Part shown: positions 16,921 through 25,368 of the stretch, piece by piece
How positions within the stretch are numbered: the stretch's first letter is position 1
Layout of the letters: each line of letters opens with the position of its first letter
Assembly: GCF_028553725.1 (NCBI RefSeq)
Contig: NZ_CP067126.1
Span: forward strand, 186,001-250,000
Origin: Paracoccus alcaliphilus
GTDB taxonomy: Bacteria > Pseudomonadota > Alphaproteobacteria > Rhodobacterales > Rhodobacteraceae
Reading direction: 5' to 3'
Length of the DNA: 64,000 nt
Notes under the pieces: model-generated
What the model saw: only the letters and a program-made list of their open reading frames with translations
Told to the model about the DNA's origin: nothing
Database searches by the model: none
Program-made: the position numbers and the translations under genes

Positions 16921-18357
16921 TTGAACCATCAGCCAAGCACAGCCGGAACGACGGGGCATGCGCCGCTGCCTGCAAGCCTTGCGGGCCTGCTGCCGGTAAG
17001 TGTGATGTTGTGCATGATCGCACTGGAATACACGCAGGCGCATATCTTTGGCGGGCTGGCAGGCGCTTTTTCCGTCCTGAGCGTCATGGTCTTTGCACCC
17101 CGCATCCAGACGTCGCGGCTGGCTTTTGTCGCCATCGGCGCGGGGCTGACGGTATGGGCGGCGGTCACGCGGCCGGACTGGACTGAGGCCACCCTGACCG
17201 CGCTGGAGCGCGGGGCCATGATCGTCGCACTGTTCACCGCGCTGTCGGCCATTCGCAATGCGGCGATGGGCTCGGCCGGGATTCTCGCCTGCGGTCGTTT
17301 TCTGGCGCGGCAACCACCCGGATTGCGCTATACCGCGCTGACGATCGGCGGCCATCTGTTCGGGCTGATCCTGCTTTATGGTTCGATCTCGTTGCTGGGT
17401 TCGCTGGCGGCCGAAAGCACCGCAAAGGAAGCCGATGCCGAGCTGCGCCGCCACCGGATCCGCCGGATGATGGTGGCGATTCAGCGCGGCTTCGCCTCGA
17501 CCCTGTGCTGGTCTCCGTTGGGTTTTTCGATGGCGATCACCATCACCATCGTGCCGGGCGCAAGCTGGTCGTCGGTCGCAATTCCCTGCGTCATCAGCGC
17601 CGTGCTGATGATGGCCACGGGCTGGGCGCTGGACGCGATCTTCAAGCCCCGCCTTGCCACGCCCCCACCGCCGCGCCTGCCGGAAACCGGGCGCTGGCTG
17701 GTGCAGTTGCGGCCGCTGCTGGTGCTGCTGGCGGTGATCATCTCGGGCGTTCTGGCGCTGCACCTTTTGACCGGGGTCGAGGTGATCGGCGCGGTCATGT
17801 CGCTGGTCCCCGCCGCCGCCATCCTGTGGATCGCCATACAGCCCCGACCGCGCGGCACCGGTCGGATGTCATGGACCGCTGACCGGGTCATGCTGTTCGT
17901 CACCCGCGATGTTCCCCATTACCGGGGCGAGATCGTGCTGCTGTTCATGGCGGGCTTCATCGGCAGCCTCGGCTCTTTCCTGCTGCTGCCGCTGGTGCAG
18001 GCGCAGGGGCTGGATTTCGGGGCGCTGCCGCCATTGCTGATCATCGTCTCGATCATCTGGATCGTACCGCTGACCGGCCAGCTTGGCATGAACCCGATCC
18101 TTGCCGTCTCATTGCTGGTGCCGCTGCTGCCCTCGCCCGAGACGATGGGCATCCCGCCCGCCGCTCTGGTGGCAGCGATTACCGGGGGTTGGGCGCTGGC
18201 CGGGACGACCTCGCCCTTCACCGCCTCGGTGCTGATCGCCGCCACGCTTGGCCGGGTCACCCCCCGCGAGGCCGGGATCGGCTGGAACGGCGTCTATATA
18301 CTGGTCATGGGGGCGATCCTGTCGCTTTGGGTGGTCGCGCTGGCGATGCTGTTGTGA
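16921..18357 (+). CDS. Polytopic membrane protein of unknown function
   Basis: I do not recognise this protein. It has about 480 residues and roughly 12 to 14 hydrophobic helices, arranged as two halves separated by a hydrophilic segment rich in proline (about residues 235-250). The general look (GILACGRFLAR..., LTGQLGMNPILAVSLL, and a terminal TSPFTASVLIAATLGRVTP) resembles ion or organic-acid permeases of the ion-transporter superfamily, but no signature settles this. The start is uncertain: no ATG lies before the first helix; a TTG at 16921 and another at 16789 are possible. Confidence 0.6.
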   Translation: MNHQPSTAGTTGHAPLPASLAGLLPVSVMLCMIALEYTQAHIFGGLAGAFSVLSVMVFAPRIQTSRLAFVAIGAGLTVWAAVTRPDWTEATLTALERGAMIVALFTALSAIRNAAMGSAGILACGRFLARQPPGLRYTALTIGGHLFGLILLYGSISLLGSLAAESTAKEADAELRRHRIRRMMVAIQRGFASTLCWSPLGFSMAITITIVPGASWSSVAIPCVISAVLMMATGWALDAIFKPRLATPPPPRLPETGRWLVQLRPLLVLLAVIISGVLALHLLTGVEVIGAVMSLVPAAAILWIAIQPRPRGTGRMSWTADRVMLFVTRDVPHYRGEIVLLFMAGFIGSLGSFLLLPLVQAQGLDFGALPPLLIIVSIIWIVPLTGQLGMNPILAVSLLVPLLPSPETMGIPPAALVAAITGGWALAGTTSPFTASVLIAATLGRVTPREAGIGWNGVYILVMGAILSLWVVALAMLL

Positions 18358-18719
18358 AGGGCGGTGGATCGTTCAGGTCAACCTCTGAAGCCATCGGTGG
18401 CCATGATGTGGGGGAGCTGGTGGAAGGGCGATCCGGCTGGTACCGTGGTCCAGATCTTTGTCACGTCGGGGCTATCCGCACCGACGTCGCACAGGTCGGG
18501 GGCGCCCCTTCGTCCTGCTGAACCGGCATCAGACCAAAGCCCTGCCCCAGGCACAGGCCGGGGACGAGGAAGTTCGGGCGCTCGTCGCTCCATTGCCGGT
18601 GACCGACCGCGACACCGGGAACTGGGCCGATCCACTGTTGCCCGATTCATGAATACACTTCTGGTGTAGGCAGTTCTGTTTCACAAATGGCCTGCTGGGG
18701 ATCACCGCGCGCACCCGGG
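18358..18719. other. No gene recognised
   Basis: These 362 bases between the membrane protein and the IS5-type remnant carry no reading frame that I recognise in either direction. Given the IS fragments that follow, the stretch is probably decayed mobile DNA. Confidence 0.5.
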
Positions 18720-18863
18720 ATGGCAGACGAGCCGTATGAGCCGACCGATGCCGTCAAGCTACAGGGCCCCAACCGGCCGAACTCCAACGAGGCGCTCAGG
18801 CGCCGCGGCTTTCTGACGATCTGGTTTGATCCGATGAGCTACCCCCTGATTTTTGGACACTGA
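18720..18863 (+). pseudogene. IS5-family transposase remnant (N-terminus)
   Basis: From the ATG at 18720 the frame contains NSNEALRRRGFLTIWFDP, the characteristic beginning of IS5-type transposases ('YN.AL..RG.LT.W.D'). After this block the similarity stops and the frame ends within about 10 codons, at 18863, just before the degenerate IS66 copy. Only about 40 of more than 300 residues remain. Confidence 0.65.
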
Positions 18864-18893
18864 CATAAGCTATGATTTGCAGTCCGCTGATCT

Positions 18894-20313
18894 GTAAGCG
18901 ATGTCCTGCCCCCACCTTCCTGCTGAATCTGTAAGGTGCGATGCGGCCTGCGCAGAGATTTGCACGGTAGGTTTCATTGGGAGGTCATCGGGAGCGCAGT
19001 ATAGAGGCGATTGGGTTCGTGGAGCTTTTGGCGGCGCGGGCGGCAAAGCGGCGTTGGTCGGCTGAAGCGAAGGGCCGGATCGTGGCCGAGACGCTGATGC
19101 CGGGCGTCACTGTGAACGAAGTGGCGCGACGGCACGGGGTGAAGGTCCTCGTGGCGGACGTTGGCGCGGCAGGGCAAGCTGGTCGCGGCCTTCAGGCAGG
19201 CAGCCTTCGGGCGGCGGTCGGAGAAGAGCGATCCGGGCCAGTTCGAACTGGCGCTGGAGGATCTGGAAACCGCCATGGCGGTCATTCATGCCGAGGATCG
19301 GGCCGCCAAACGCCCCGCCAGGCCGCGTGCTGCCAATCGCGGGGCGCTGCCCAAGCACCTGCCACGCATCGAAACAGTGATCGAGCCAGACAGTCTGACC
19401 TGCGCCTGCGGCGGCTGTCTGCATTGCATCGGTGAAGATGGTGAGGCCGTCGCGCCAATCGTTCGAGCGATGACCGAAGGAACGGCCGGACATCGTGCCT
19501 GCCCGGTTCTGTACCATCGTGACCCGTCGACCCAAATATGCCTGCCGGTCTTGCACGGGTCGCGCAAGCCCCTGCCCAAGCGCGACTGATCCCGGGCGGC
19601 ATGCCGAGCGGGGCCACGGTCGCGCATGTGCTGGTCAGCAAGTGAGGGGTGGATGCGCCATCGGTTCAAGCACCATTCCGAACGCCGACCACCTTCCGCT
19701 TTACCGTCTGGCCCAGATCTACAGCCGTCAGGGCGTTGTCCTCGACCGTTTCACCCTTGCGGATTGGGTGGGTCGTGCTGCCTTCGAGCTTCGCCTCGTC
19801 CATGACGCGCTGACGGCCGACCTGAAGCAATCAACCAAGCTGTTCATGGACGAGACCCACGCCCCGGTCCTTGATCCAGGGGCCAGACGGACCAAGACCG
19901 GATACTTCTGGGCGCTGGCTCGCGATGATCGACCTTGGGGCGGCACGGTTCCACCGGGTGTGGTCTTCACCTATGCCCCCGGTCGCGGCGTACAATATGC
20001 AGAACGGATATTACAGGGCTTCGGCGGCATCCTGCAGATCGACGGCTATGCCGGATACAACCGCCTGATCGCGCCGGGCCGGATTGGTCCCGACATCCAG
20101 TTGGCACATTGCTGGGCCCATGCCCGGCGCAAGCTGATCGAGATCACCCGCACCGGCCCCGCGCCGATTGCCGAGGAAGGCGTGACCCTCATCCGCGATC
20201 TCTACGCTATCGAGGCCGAGATCCGTGGCAGCACTTCCGCCACCCGACTGGCCGCGCGGCAAGAGCGGTCCGCCCCGATCCTCGCCAGCCTCGACCATTG
20301 GCTACAATACAAC
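18894..20313 (+). mobile_element. Degenerate, truncated IS66-family element
   Basis: Position 18894 begins GTAAGCGATG, like the usual GTAAGCG outer end of IS66 elements, about 80 bases upstream of tnpA-like coding sequence. The right part is missing: the tnpC frame stops at 20313 where a 247-base miniature element begins, and no tnpC sequence resumes after it. Together with internal deletions this copy cannot move on its own. It differs strongly from the intact IS66 copy at 220-4323, so it is an independent arrival. Confidence 0.65.
18977..20313 (+). pseudogene. IS66 tnpA/tnpC fusion remnant
   Basis: The first part reads RRWSAEAKGRIVAETLMPG and VNEVARRHGV, the TnpA DNA-binding region. After a frame change near 19155 the frame from 19161 joins the TnpA block RQGKLVAAFR directly to the TnpC N-terminal region FGRRSEKSDPGQFELAL, so the rest of tnpA, all of tnpB and the start of tnpC are deleted. 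A second frame change near 19495-19560 leads to the TnpC core (HLPLYRLAQIYSRQGV, FMDETHAPVLDPGARRTKTG, LQIDGYAGYNRL). The C-terminal catalytic Glu region is missing. Confidence 0.8.
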
Positions 20314-20560
20314 TGGACCTGTCCCGGTTCTGTTCCGGTGATGTGGTCAGGCATCTTTGCCTCATCGGAAATTGCCCGGATCCATTTCCCAAGCGTCGAA
20401 AGTCCGACCCCAAGATCAGACGCAACCTGACGCCGTGCCAGACCGCTGCTGAGCGCGTTGCCAACCGCATCCCGCTTGAATTCTTCGCGGTGTGTCGCTG
20501 CCATATCCTGCCTCCTTTGATGACAGCTCAGAAAACGGGAACGGAACCGGGACAGGTCCA
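20314..20560 (-). mobile_element. 247-bp miniature element derived from an IS3-type IS
   Basis: The ends 20314-20336 and 20538-20560 are 23-base inverted repeats with one mismatch, starting TGGACCTGTCCCGG. Between them, reading leftward from 20504, lies the N-terminus of an IS3-type OrfA. Everything after the first ~56 codons of orfA, including all of orfB, is missing, so this is a non-autonomous deletion derivative. It marks the point where the IS66 tnpC copy is cut off. The adjoining bases show no clear target duplication. Confidence 0.7.
20336..20504 (-). pseudogene. IS3-type OrfA fragment
   Basis: The frame from the ATG at 20504 reads MAATHREEFKRDAVGNALSS and then GLARRQVASDLGVGLSTLGKW, a typical IS3-family OrfA helix-turn-helix (HTH_Tnp_1). 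It runs into the opposite inverted repeat after about 56 residues and has no leucine-zipper part. It would at most make a small DNA-binding peptide. Confidence 0.7.
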
Positions 20561-20653
20561 GACAGCCGTTCCGGCATCTTTCACCAATACATATGCTGGG
20601 CCACAAGGCCGCAAACCGGAAAACCAAATCGATCCGGTAAAAACCGATATGCT

Positions 20654-21676
20654 TCAACGCACATAGACGCTGCCGATGCCGATCCGGGTATCGGCTGCCA
20701 TTTCCGACGTCAGCCGGTCAAAGAAATCCTCGGCCAACTCGCCTGCATGGGCGTTGACGGCGCGGGGGCGCGAGGGGCTGGCGATGGCCATGACCAGTTG
20801 GTGGGTGTCGCGGGCCGGGCCGCTGCGGGCCAGCGGCACGTCGAAATGCGTCTGCCCGGCCGAGGCGATCTGAAAGCGCCGCATGTCATGGACGACGCCG
20901 TTGTCGTCGATCAGCAGCAGCGTCGTGTACATCCCCGCCGCCCCCGCGACACTGCCGCGCAAATTGCCGCCGCTGGCCACGTCCTGAGAGTCCAGTTGCA
21001 GCCCCAGACCCAGCACCGGATAGCGCGGATCGCGCCGGGCGAAATCCAGCGCGGGGCATTGGCGGCGGTCCAGCAGCACGGCGGATTCGACGATCTGCGT
21101 GTCCAGATCCTGCGTCAGTTCGTCCATCAGGCCAGAGATGCGGCGGTCATCGGCGGCCAGAACGCCCAGCTGGATCTGATCCTCGCCCAGCATGGCGGGC
21201 AGGGCCAGCAGGCAGGATTCGCTCAGCCGCCCGCGGATACGGTCGAACAGCTGGCTGATGCGGGGATCGGCCGGCGCGCTGTCCTGCGGCGCGGGGCCGG
21301 GGTCGCCACCCGCGATGTCGCCGGGCATGTCGGGCAGGGTCTGCACCATCGCCAACGGCGGATCGCTGAGCAGCGGGGACAGGACCGCCGACGGGCTGTC
21401 CGGCGCGGGCTGATCGGGCTGCGAGACGGGGGCCAGCGTTTCGCCACCCGTTGCATCGGCCACTGCGGTCTCGACCGGGGTCAGGGTCGGGGCATCGACG
21501 GCGGCGGTGGGCAGGCTGGTCAGGTCCAGTTGCAAGCTGACCGGCTGGTCCTGAGCCGGAGCGGGCCAGGGCCATTGCGGTTGCCAGACCAGCGCCACCG
21601 CCGCCGCGCCATGCAGCAGCACCGACAGCGCGCCCGCCGCCGCCCAACCGCGCTGTGCCTGTGACGCGCCGATCAT
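20654..21676 (-). CDS. TonB-like envelope protein with a domain shared with the PpkA kinase
   Basis: A 340-residue protein built like TonB/TolA: one N-terminal membrane helix (about 11-30), a Pro/Ala-rich linker (about 36-136) and a periplasmic C-terminal domain (about 137-340). It is last in an operon of ExbB-, ExbD- and ExbD-like genes, each overlapping or nearly so, and overlaps the second exbD by ATGA, so it is probably the effector energised by that motor. Its C-terminal domain is not a classical TonB fold. It matches the periplasmic domain of the kinase at 42266-44266: C155 and C207 here align with C458 and C510 there, within QCPALDF and QCPAVDF, and G241, G260 and D264 align at the same offset of 303. 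A disulphide between the two cysteines is likely. Confidence 0.7.
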   Translation of the reverse strand: MIGASQAQRGWAAAGALSVLLHGAAAVALVWQPQWPWPAPAQDQPVSLQLDLTSLPTAAVDAPTLTPVETAVADATGGETLAPVSQPDQPAPDSPSAVLSPLLSDPPLAMVQTLPDMPGDIAGGDPGPAPQDSAPADPRISQLFDRIRGRLSESCLLALPAMLGEDQIQLGVLAADDRRISGLMDELTQDLDTQIVESAVLLDRRQCPALDFARRDPRYPVLGLGLQLDSQDVASGGNLRGSVAGAAGMYTTLLLIDDNGVVHDMRRFQIASAGQTHFDVPLARSGPARDTHQLVMAIASPSRPRAVNAHAGELAEDFFDRLTSEMAADTRIGIGSVYVR

Positions 21677-22068
21677 TCTGCCACCCCGACATGGCGGGTG
21701 ACAAGGCGGATGTCATGGCCTTCGACCTCGGGCCGGCGCAGCAGTTCCAGCAGCAGCGAGGACGGCGCCTGACGGTCGATCACCACATGCAGCGGCCCAT
21801 CCTGCCCGGCCAGAGCCGCCGCCAGCAGGTCGGGCAGGATGGGGTCGCCGTCCAGCAGCCATTGGTCGGTGCCGCGCAACTCCAGCACGGGCGCGGGCAG
21901 GGCGCCCGCTGGCAGCTCGCTGGTCTCGGCCAGTTGCAGATCGCGCGGCGGAGGGCTGTCCTGCCCGGCGGCCAGAAAGAAGAAGATCAGCAGCAGCACG
22001 ATATTGACGATGGCCAGCGCCGGGTCCAGGCGCATGTGCGGTTCGCGGCGGGGCAGGTTCAGGCTCAT
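21673..22068 (-). CDS. ExbD/TolR-like protein, second copy
   Basis: A 131-residue protein with a short cytoplasmic N-terminus, one membrane helix (about residues 18-33) and a periplasmic domain, as in ExbD/TolR. It overlaps its neighbours by ATGA on both sides. The helix reads ALAIVNIVLLLIFFFL; where ExbD proteins have an essential Asp this one has Asn22, whereas the other ExbD copy upstream keeps Asp27. The two may form a mixed dimer with only one protonatable side. The start at 22068 was chosen from the overlap and the fold. Confidence 0.75.
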   Translation of the reverse strand: MSLNLPRREPHMRLDPALAIVNIVLLLIFFFLAAGQDSPPPRDLQLAETSELPAGALPAPVLELRGTDQWLLDGDPILPDLLAAALAGQDGPLHVVIDRQAPSSLLLELLRRPEVEGHDIRLVTRHVGVAE

Positions 22069-22520
22069 CTGATCGACCCGTCCGCGATCTGGACCGAGCC
22101 GATGCCGCGCGCCGACAGCGCCTCCAGCACGGTGATGACATTCTGCACCGGAACATCGGGGCGCAGCACCACCAGCACATTGGGCGTGCCCTGCGCCGTC
22201 AGCGCCTGCGCCAGCGTTGCCACGCTGTCCAACCCGAAGCGCTGGCCACTGGCGGTCAGCCCCTCGGGCGTCAGGGTCCAGACCGCGGTGGCGCGGATAT
22301 CGGTGGCATTGGCGGCCCCGTCGCCTGCCTCGGACGCGCCCGGACCGGCGCCACCCAGCACGCCGGTGCGCACGTCCAGCATGGCGAATGGCGTCAGGCT
22401 GGCCGACAGCATGAAGAAGATCAGCAGCTGGAACAGCATGTCGGCCATCGCGGTCATCGAGAACCCATAGCGCCGCCGCCGCTGTGGCAACTGGATACGG
22501 GCGGGCCGGGCGGCGGGCAT
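22065..22520 (-). CDS. ExbD/TolR-like biopolymer transport protein
   Basis: A 151-residue ExbD-family protein: basic N-terminus (QRRRRYGF), a single helix MADMLFQLLIFFMLSAS with the proton-carrying Asp at residue 27, and a periplasmic domain ending in VITVLEALSARGIGSVQIA, typical of ExbD. The gene follows exbB by 3 bases and overlaps the second exbD by ATGA. With ExbB it should form a proton-driven motor in the inner membrane. Confidence 0.85.
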   Translation of the reverse strand: MPAARPARIQLPQRRRRYGFSMTAMADMLFQLLIFFMLSASLTPFAMLDVRTGVLGGAGPGASEAGDGAANATDIRATAVWTLTPEGLTASGQRFGLDSVATLAQALTAQGTPNVLVVLRPDVPVQNVITVLEALSARGIGSVQIADGSIR

Positions 22521-22523
22521 GGA

Positions 22524-23165
22524 TCAGCCCTGCCCGGGCTGGCCCAGACGCCCGTGAATGGCGGCCGAGATCACGATCTCGATCGTCTGGCGTTCGTCCT
22601 CGATCCGGCCCTCCAGCCATGCGGCGGCGAAATAGGCGACCAGTGCGATGGCCAGCCCCGCCGCCGTCGTGGTCAGCGCGGTCCAGATGCCGGATGCCAG
22701 CAGCGAGGGATCGGCGGTCTGACTTTGCAGCGCAAGGTTGCCGAAGGCGTCGATCATGCCGATCACCGTGCCCAGCAGGCCCAGCATCGGCGCCATCTGG
22801 ACCACGGCCTCCAGCAGGCGCATCCGCGCGCCCATCTGCACCAGTTCCGACAGCGCCACCTGCCGGGCCAGTTCCTCGCCATAGGCCGGATCGCCGGGAC
22901 GCGCGCGCATCCCCGACATGACTGCGACCATCACCCGCGCCAGAACCGAGCGGGTGGCCCCGGCCTTGCGCTGCGCCTCGTCGGGGCGGCCGTTCAGCCA
23001 GTCGTCAAGGATCGCCTCGGCCTGATTGTGGCGCCCGACGCCCATCCGGCGGAACTGCATCACCTTGAAGATGGCGACGGTCAGCGTCAGCACCGACAGC
23101 GCGATCAGCGCGACAAAAACAAGGATGGTGATCAGCGGCAGGTCGCTGGGGATCGTGTCCAACAT
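22524..23165 (-). CDS. MotA/TolQ/ExbB-type proton channel protein
   Basis: A 213-residue protein with three membrane helices: about 10-33, and a pair at about 118-145 and 158-185. The conserved TolQ/ExbB block is APMLGLLGTVIGMIDAFGNL, followed by IWTALTTTAAGLAIALVAYF. The large cytoplasmic loop between helices 1 and 2 is as expected. It is the motor stator for the two ExbD-like proteins encoded directly after it. The small secreted protein gene upstream ends 6 bases before its start. Confidence 0.88.
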   Translation of the reverse strand: MLDTIPSDLPLITILVFVALIALSVLTLTVAIFKVMQFRRMGVGRHNQAEAILDDWLNGRPDEAQRKAGATRSVLARVMVAVMSGMRARPGDPAYGEELARQVALSELVQMGARMRLLEAVVQMAPMLGLLGTVIGMIDAFGNLALQSQTADPSLLASGIWTALTTTAAGLAIALVAYFAAAWLEGRIEDERQTIEIVISAAIHGRLGQPGQG

Positions 23166-23170
23166 GAGGG

Positions 23171-23620
23171 TCAGATGCCGAATTCGATGTCGGTCAGGGC
23201 GCGCGTGGCCAGCCCGGTCAGACAGGGGTTGCGCATATCCGTGCCGTCATCGGCGCGGCATTCGGCGACATCATTGACGATGATGCGCCCGATCTGGTCG
23301 CAGGGGCGGCCCTGCAATTCGAACATGGCGACCTTGGTCTTGCCGCTGACAAGCTGGCCGAAATCCAGCACAGGCAGGCTTTGCACCACCCCCGCCGCAT
23401 CGAAGATCGCCACCTGCCATGCGGCCCGTTCCAGCCCCTGCGGCAATCCGTTGGTCACGACCACGGTCAGACGGCAGCCGCCCTGTTCGGACGGCGCGGC
23501 GGCGTTCAGTTCCAGCAGGATGCCGTCGCCGGTCTGCGCCCAAGCGCCCGGCGCGGAAAGGGCCGTCATGGAAAAAGGCAGGAATGCGGCTGTCAATATC
23601 GCCGCGGCAATGCCTCGCAT
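23171..23620 (-). CDS. Small secreted protein, first gene of the ExbBD operon
   Basis: I do not recognise the family. The 149-residue product has a clear signal peptide (cleavage after AWA, about residue 28) and a mature domain with four cysteines (in GGCRLTV, GRPCDQIG, AECRAD and NPCLTG), probably two disulphides in the periplasm. Its pattern of beta strands (LTVVVTNGLPQGLERAAWQVAIFD) suggests a small immunoglobulin-like fold. The gene is 6 bases from exbB and so is probably a functional partner of the motor. Confidence 0.65.
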   Translation of the reverse strand: MRGIAAAILTAAFLPFSMTALSAPGAWAQTGDGILLELNAAAPSEQGGCRLTVVVTNGLPQGLERAAWQVAIFDAAGVVQSLPVLDFGQLVSGKTKVAMFELQGRPCDQIGRIIVNDVAECRADDGTDMRNPCLTGLATRALTDIEFGI

Positions 23621-23638
23621 CGCAAGACCTTTCTGAAA

Positions 23639-24055
23639 TCAGCGATAGACCCCGGTCAGGGGCAAATTCACAAAATCATAATGCCGCACGGGTTCATCCG
23701 CGTCAGGCGCGGTGGATGTTCCGGGAGGCAGAAAAAACATGGTATTTTCATCAACGGCATGGGACCGATCCGCCAGAGGCGCGACATTCCGGGCCTGTTT
23801 GCGGATCGCGGCGGCGGGCTGATCGGCGGGCGATGGCGTGGCCACCTCGGCCGCTGTCTGCGGCTGATGGGCGGTTGTGGCCGGAACCTGCGGGGCCTGA
23901 CGGCGCGTGGTCTGGGGCAGCAGACGTTCGGTCTGGATGGCGGCGGCGGGGGCGTCCATGACCGGCGGGCGGGCCAGCTGATCCACCGCGCGGGCAAAGG
24001 CAAAGGCCGCCCCGGCGGTCAACACGGTTGCACCTGCGATAAGGATGAGTCTCAT
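23639..24055 (-). CDS. Small membrane-anchored, Pro/Ala-rich protein
   Basis: Unrecognised protein of 138 residues. It has an N-terminal hydrophobic stretch (LILIAGATVLTAGAAFAFA) that is a signal anchor or signal peptide and then a low-complexity Pro/Gln/Ala-rich periplasmic region, ending with a more ordered segment (VRHYDFVNLPLTGVYR). It lies 18 bases upstream of the secreted-protein gene and is probably the first gene of the leftward operon. It is divergent from the DUF1036 gene with a 72-base gap that should hold both promoters. Confidence 0.6.
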   Translation of the reverse strand: MRLILIAGATVLTAGAAFAFARAVDQLARPPVMDAPAAAIQTERLLPQTTRRQAPQVPATTAHQPQTAAEVATPSPADQPAAAIRKQARNVAPLADRSHAVDENTMFFLPPGTSTAPDADEPVRHYDFVNLPLTGVYR

Positions 24056-24127
24056 GTTGCCTGAACTCCGTTTGACAAAGACTTAGCACGACTTGCCTGC
24101 CCGCTCAATTCGACCATAGATGATTTT

Positions 24128-24547
24128 ATGAAACTGTCGCGTCTTTCCCTGGCTCTGCTGCTGGCATCGGTGGGCTGGCTGCTGCCCTGCGCGGCGATGG
24201 CCGGGCTGCGGCTGTGCAACCAGTCATTCGACGTGCTGAATGTCGCCATCGCCACGCCGGCCGAGGGCGATTTCACCACCCGTGGCTGGTGGCGGGTGGC
24301 GCCGAACCAATGCGCCACCTTGCAACGCGATGCCCTGAGGTCACGGTTTTATTATGTCTTTGCAGCCGATATCTTCGGTAATGAAGTGCTGTCAGGGGCG
24401 ATTCCGATGTGCGTGGCACCCCGCCGTTTCGAGATTTCGGGCCAGCAGGATTGCCTGCTGCGCGGGTTTCTGGATGCGCGCTTTCTGGAAGTGGATACGC
24501 AGGAGCAACAAAGCTGGACCGTCTTCGTGACGCCGCGCCAGATGTGA
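24128..24547 (+). CDS. DUF1036 periplasmic protein
   Basis: A 139-residue secreted protein with a signal peptide ending AMA (about residue 25) followed by the DUF1036 pattern: GLRLCNQSFDVLNVAIA, the TRGWWRVAPNQCATL block, a YYVFA strand and a terminal cysteine segment CVAPRRFEISGQQDC. The four cysteines suggest two disulphides. The biochemical role of DUF1036 is unknown. Here it is first in a rightward operon with peptidoglycan-active proteins, opposite the ExbBD operon. Confidence 0.82.
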   Translation: MKLSRLSLALLLASVGWLLPCAAMAGLRLCNQSFDVLNVAIATPAEGDFTTRGWWRVAPNQCATLQRDALRSRFYYVFAADIFGNEVLSGAIPMCVAPRRFEISGQQDCLLRGFLDARFLEVDTQEQQSWTVFVTPRQM

Positions 24548-24552
24548 GCTGG

Positions 24553-25368
24553 ATGACCATGACCACCCGCCTTGCCCATTCCGCCTTTGGTGCCGCGCTG
24601 CTGATCTGGGCAGTCGCGGCTGCGGCGGATGAGGGGGGGAATGGCGGGCTGGTGATCTCGACCCTGCCAGCCGAGCCGCTGCAACCGCTGACGATGAATG
24701 AGGTGATCGAGGCCAGCCAGCCAACGGCCGCACCCGACCAGCCCACCCCTGACCTGCCCGCGCCGGATCGGATCGCCGCCGCGCTGCCCGCGCCCGATGC
24801 GCCGCGCCGGGCCGGGCTGCCCGAACCCTCGATCATCCTTGGCGATCTTGCGGTGCTGATGACCACGGCGGAACGCGGCCCCCTTGGCACGCCCCGCCCG
24901 GCGCGCGAGGCGATCCGCCAGCGCGATCCGGCCATGTTCCGGCGGTTGCTGACGCAGGGCGCATTTGACCCTGACGAGGCGCAGGTCACGGCGGCGGTGC
25001 AGACCGAACTGGGGCAGATGGGCTGCTATGGCGGCGGTATCGACGGCAGCTGGGGCGCGGGTTCGGCCTCGGCGCTGGCGCGTTATTTTCAGGCGTTGGG
25101 TTCGGCCGAGGCCGCGACGGCGCCGGATCTGTCGCTGTTTCGCACCATCGCCGGGAACGAGGCCGTCACCTGCCCCGAGGTCCGCGTCGCCGCCCCCACG
25201 ACCCGCACCCCCGCGACACAGGCCAGCCGCAATCCGTCGCGCGGGGGCGGCGGCGGGCAGGCTGCGGCGGCCAATACGGCGCCGCGACAGGAACCGTCCG
25301 CCGCGCAACCCGCCAGCGGGCCACCCCGGATCAATCCCGGCCTGATGGGGTCGGGCATGTTCCGCTGA
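24553..25368 (+). CDS. Secreted protein with peptidoglycan-binding-like domain
   Basis: A 271-residue protein with a signal peptide (ending AAAADE, about residue 24) and a Pro/Ala-rich region, then a peptidoglycan-binding-1-like repeat at about residues 138-180: VTAAVQTELGQMGCYGGGID, then GSWGAGSASALARYF, the pattern 'Q..L...GCY.G.IDG.WG..S..AL..F'. The C-terminal 70 residues are low complexity, rich in Gly, Ala and Pro. It starts 5 bases after the DUF1036 gene and shares a TGATG junction with the next gene. An ATG at 24559 is a possible start. It probably tethers the complex to the cell wall. Confidence 0.72.
   Translation: MTMTTRLAHSAFGAALLIWAVAAAADEGGNGGLVISTLPAEPLQPLTMNEVIEASQPTAAPDQPTPDLPAPDRIAAALPAPDAPRRAGLPEPSIILGDLAVLMTTAERGPLGTPRPAREAIRQRDPAMFRRLLTQGAFDPDEAQVTAAVQTELGQMGCYGGGIDGSWGAGSASALARYFQALGSAEAATAPDLSLFRTIAGNEAVTCPEVRVAAPTTRTPATQASRNPSRGGGGGQAAAANTAPRQEPSAAQPASGPPRINPGLMGSGMFR

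Noticed and set aside
15070-17763. An 897-codon minus-strand frame spanning pit and the membrane protein
   Set aside because: Product is rich in Arg, Gln, His and Asp, the usual look of antisense frames of membrane proteins. It crosses two clear plus-strand genes and their gap.
18841-18893. Short sequence between the IS5-type remnant and the IS66 end as an end of another IS
   Set aside because: It looks IS-like (a TTTTTGGACACTGA stretch), but no matching inverted partner was found in the window.
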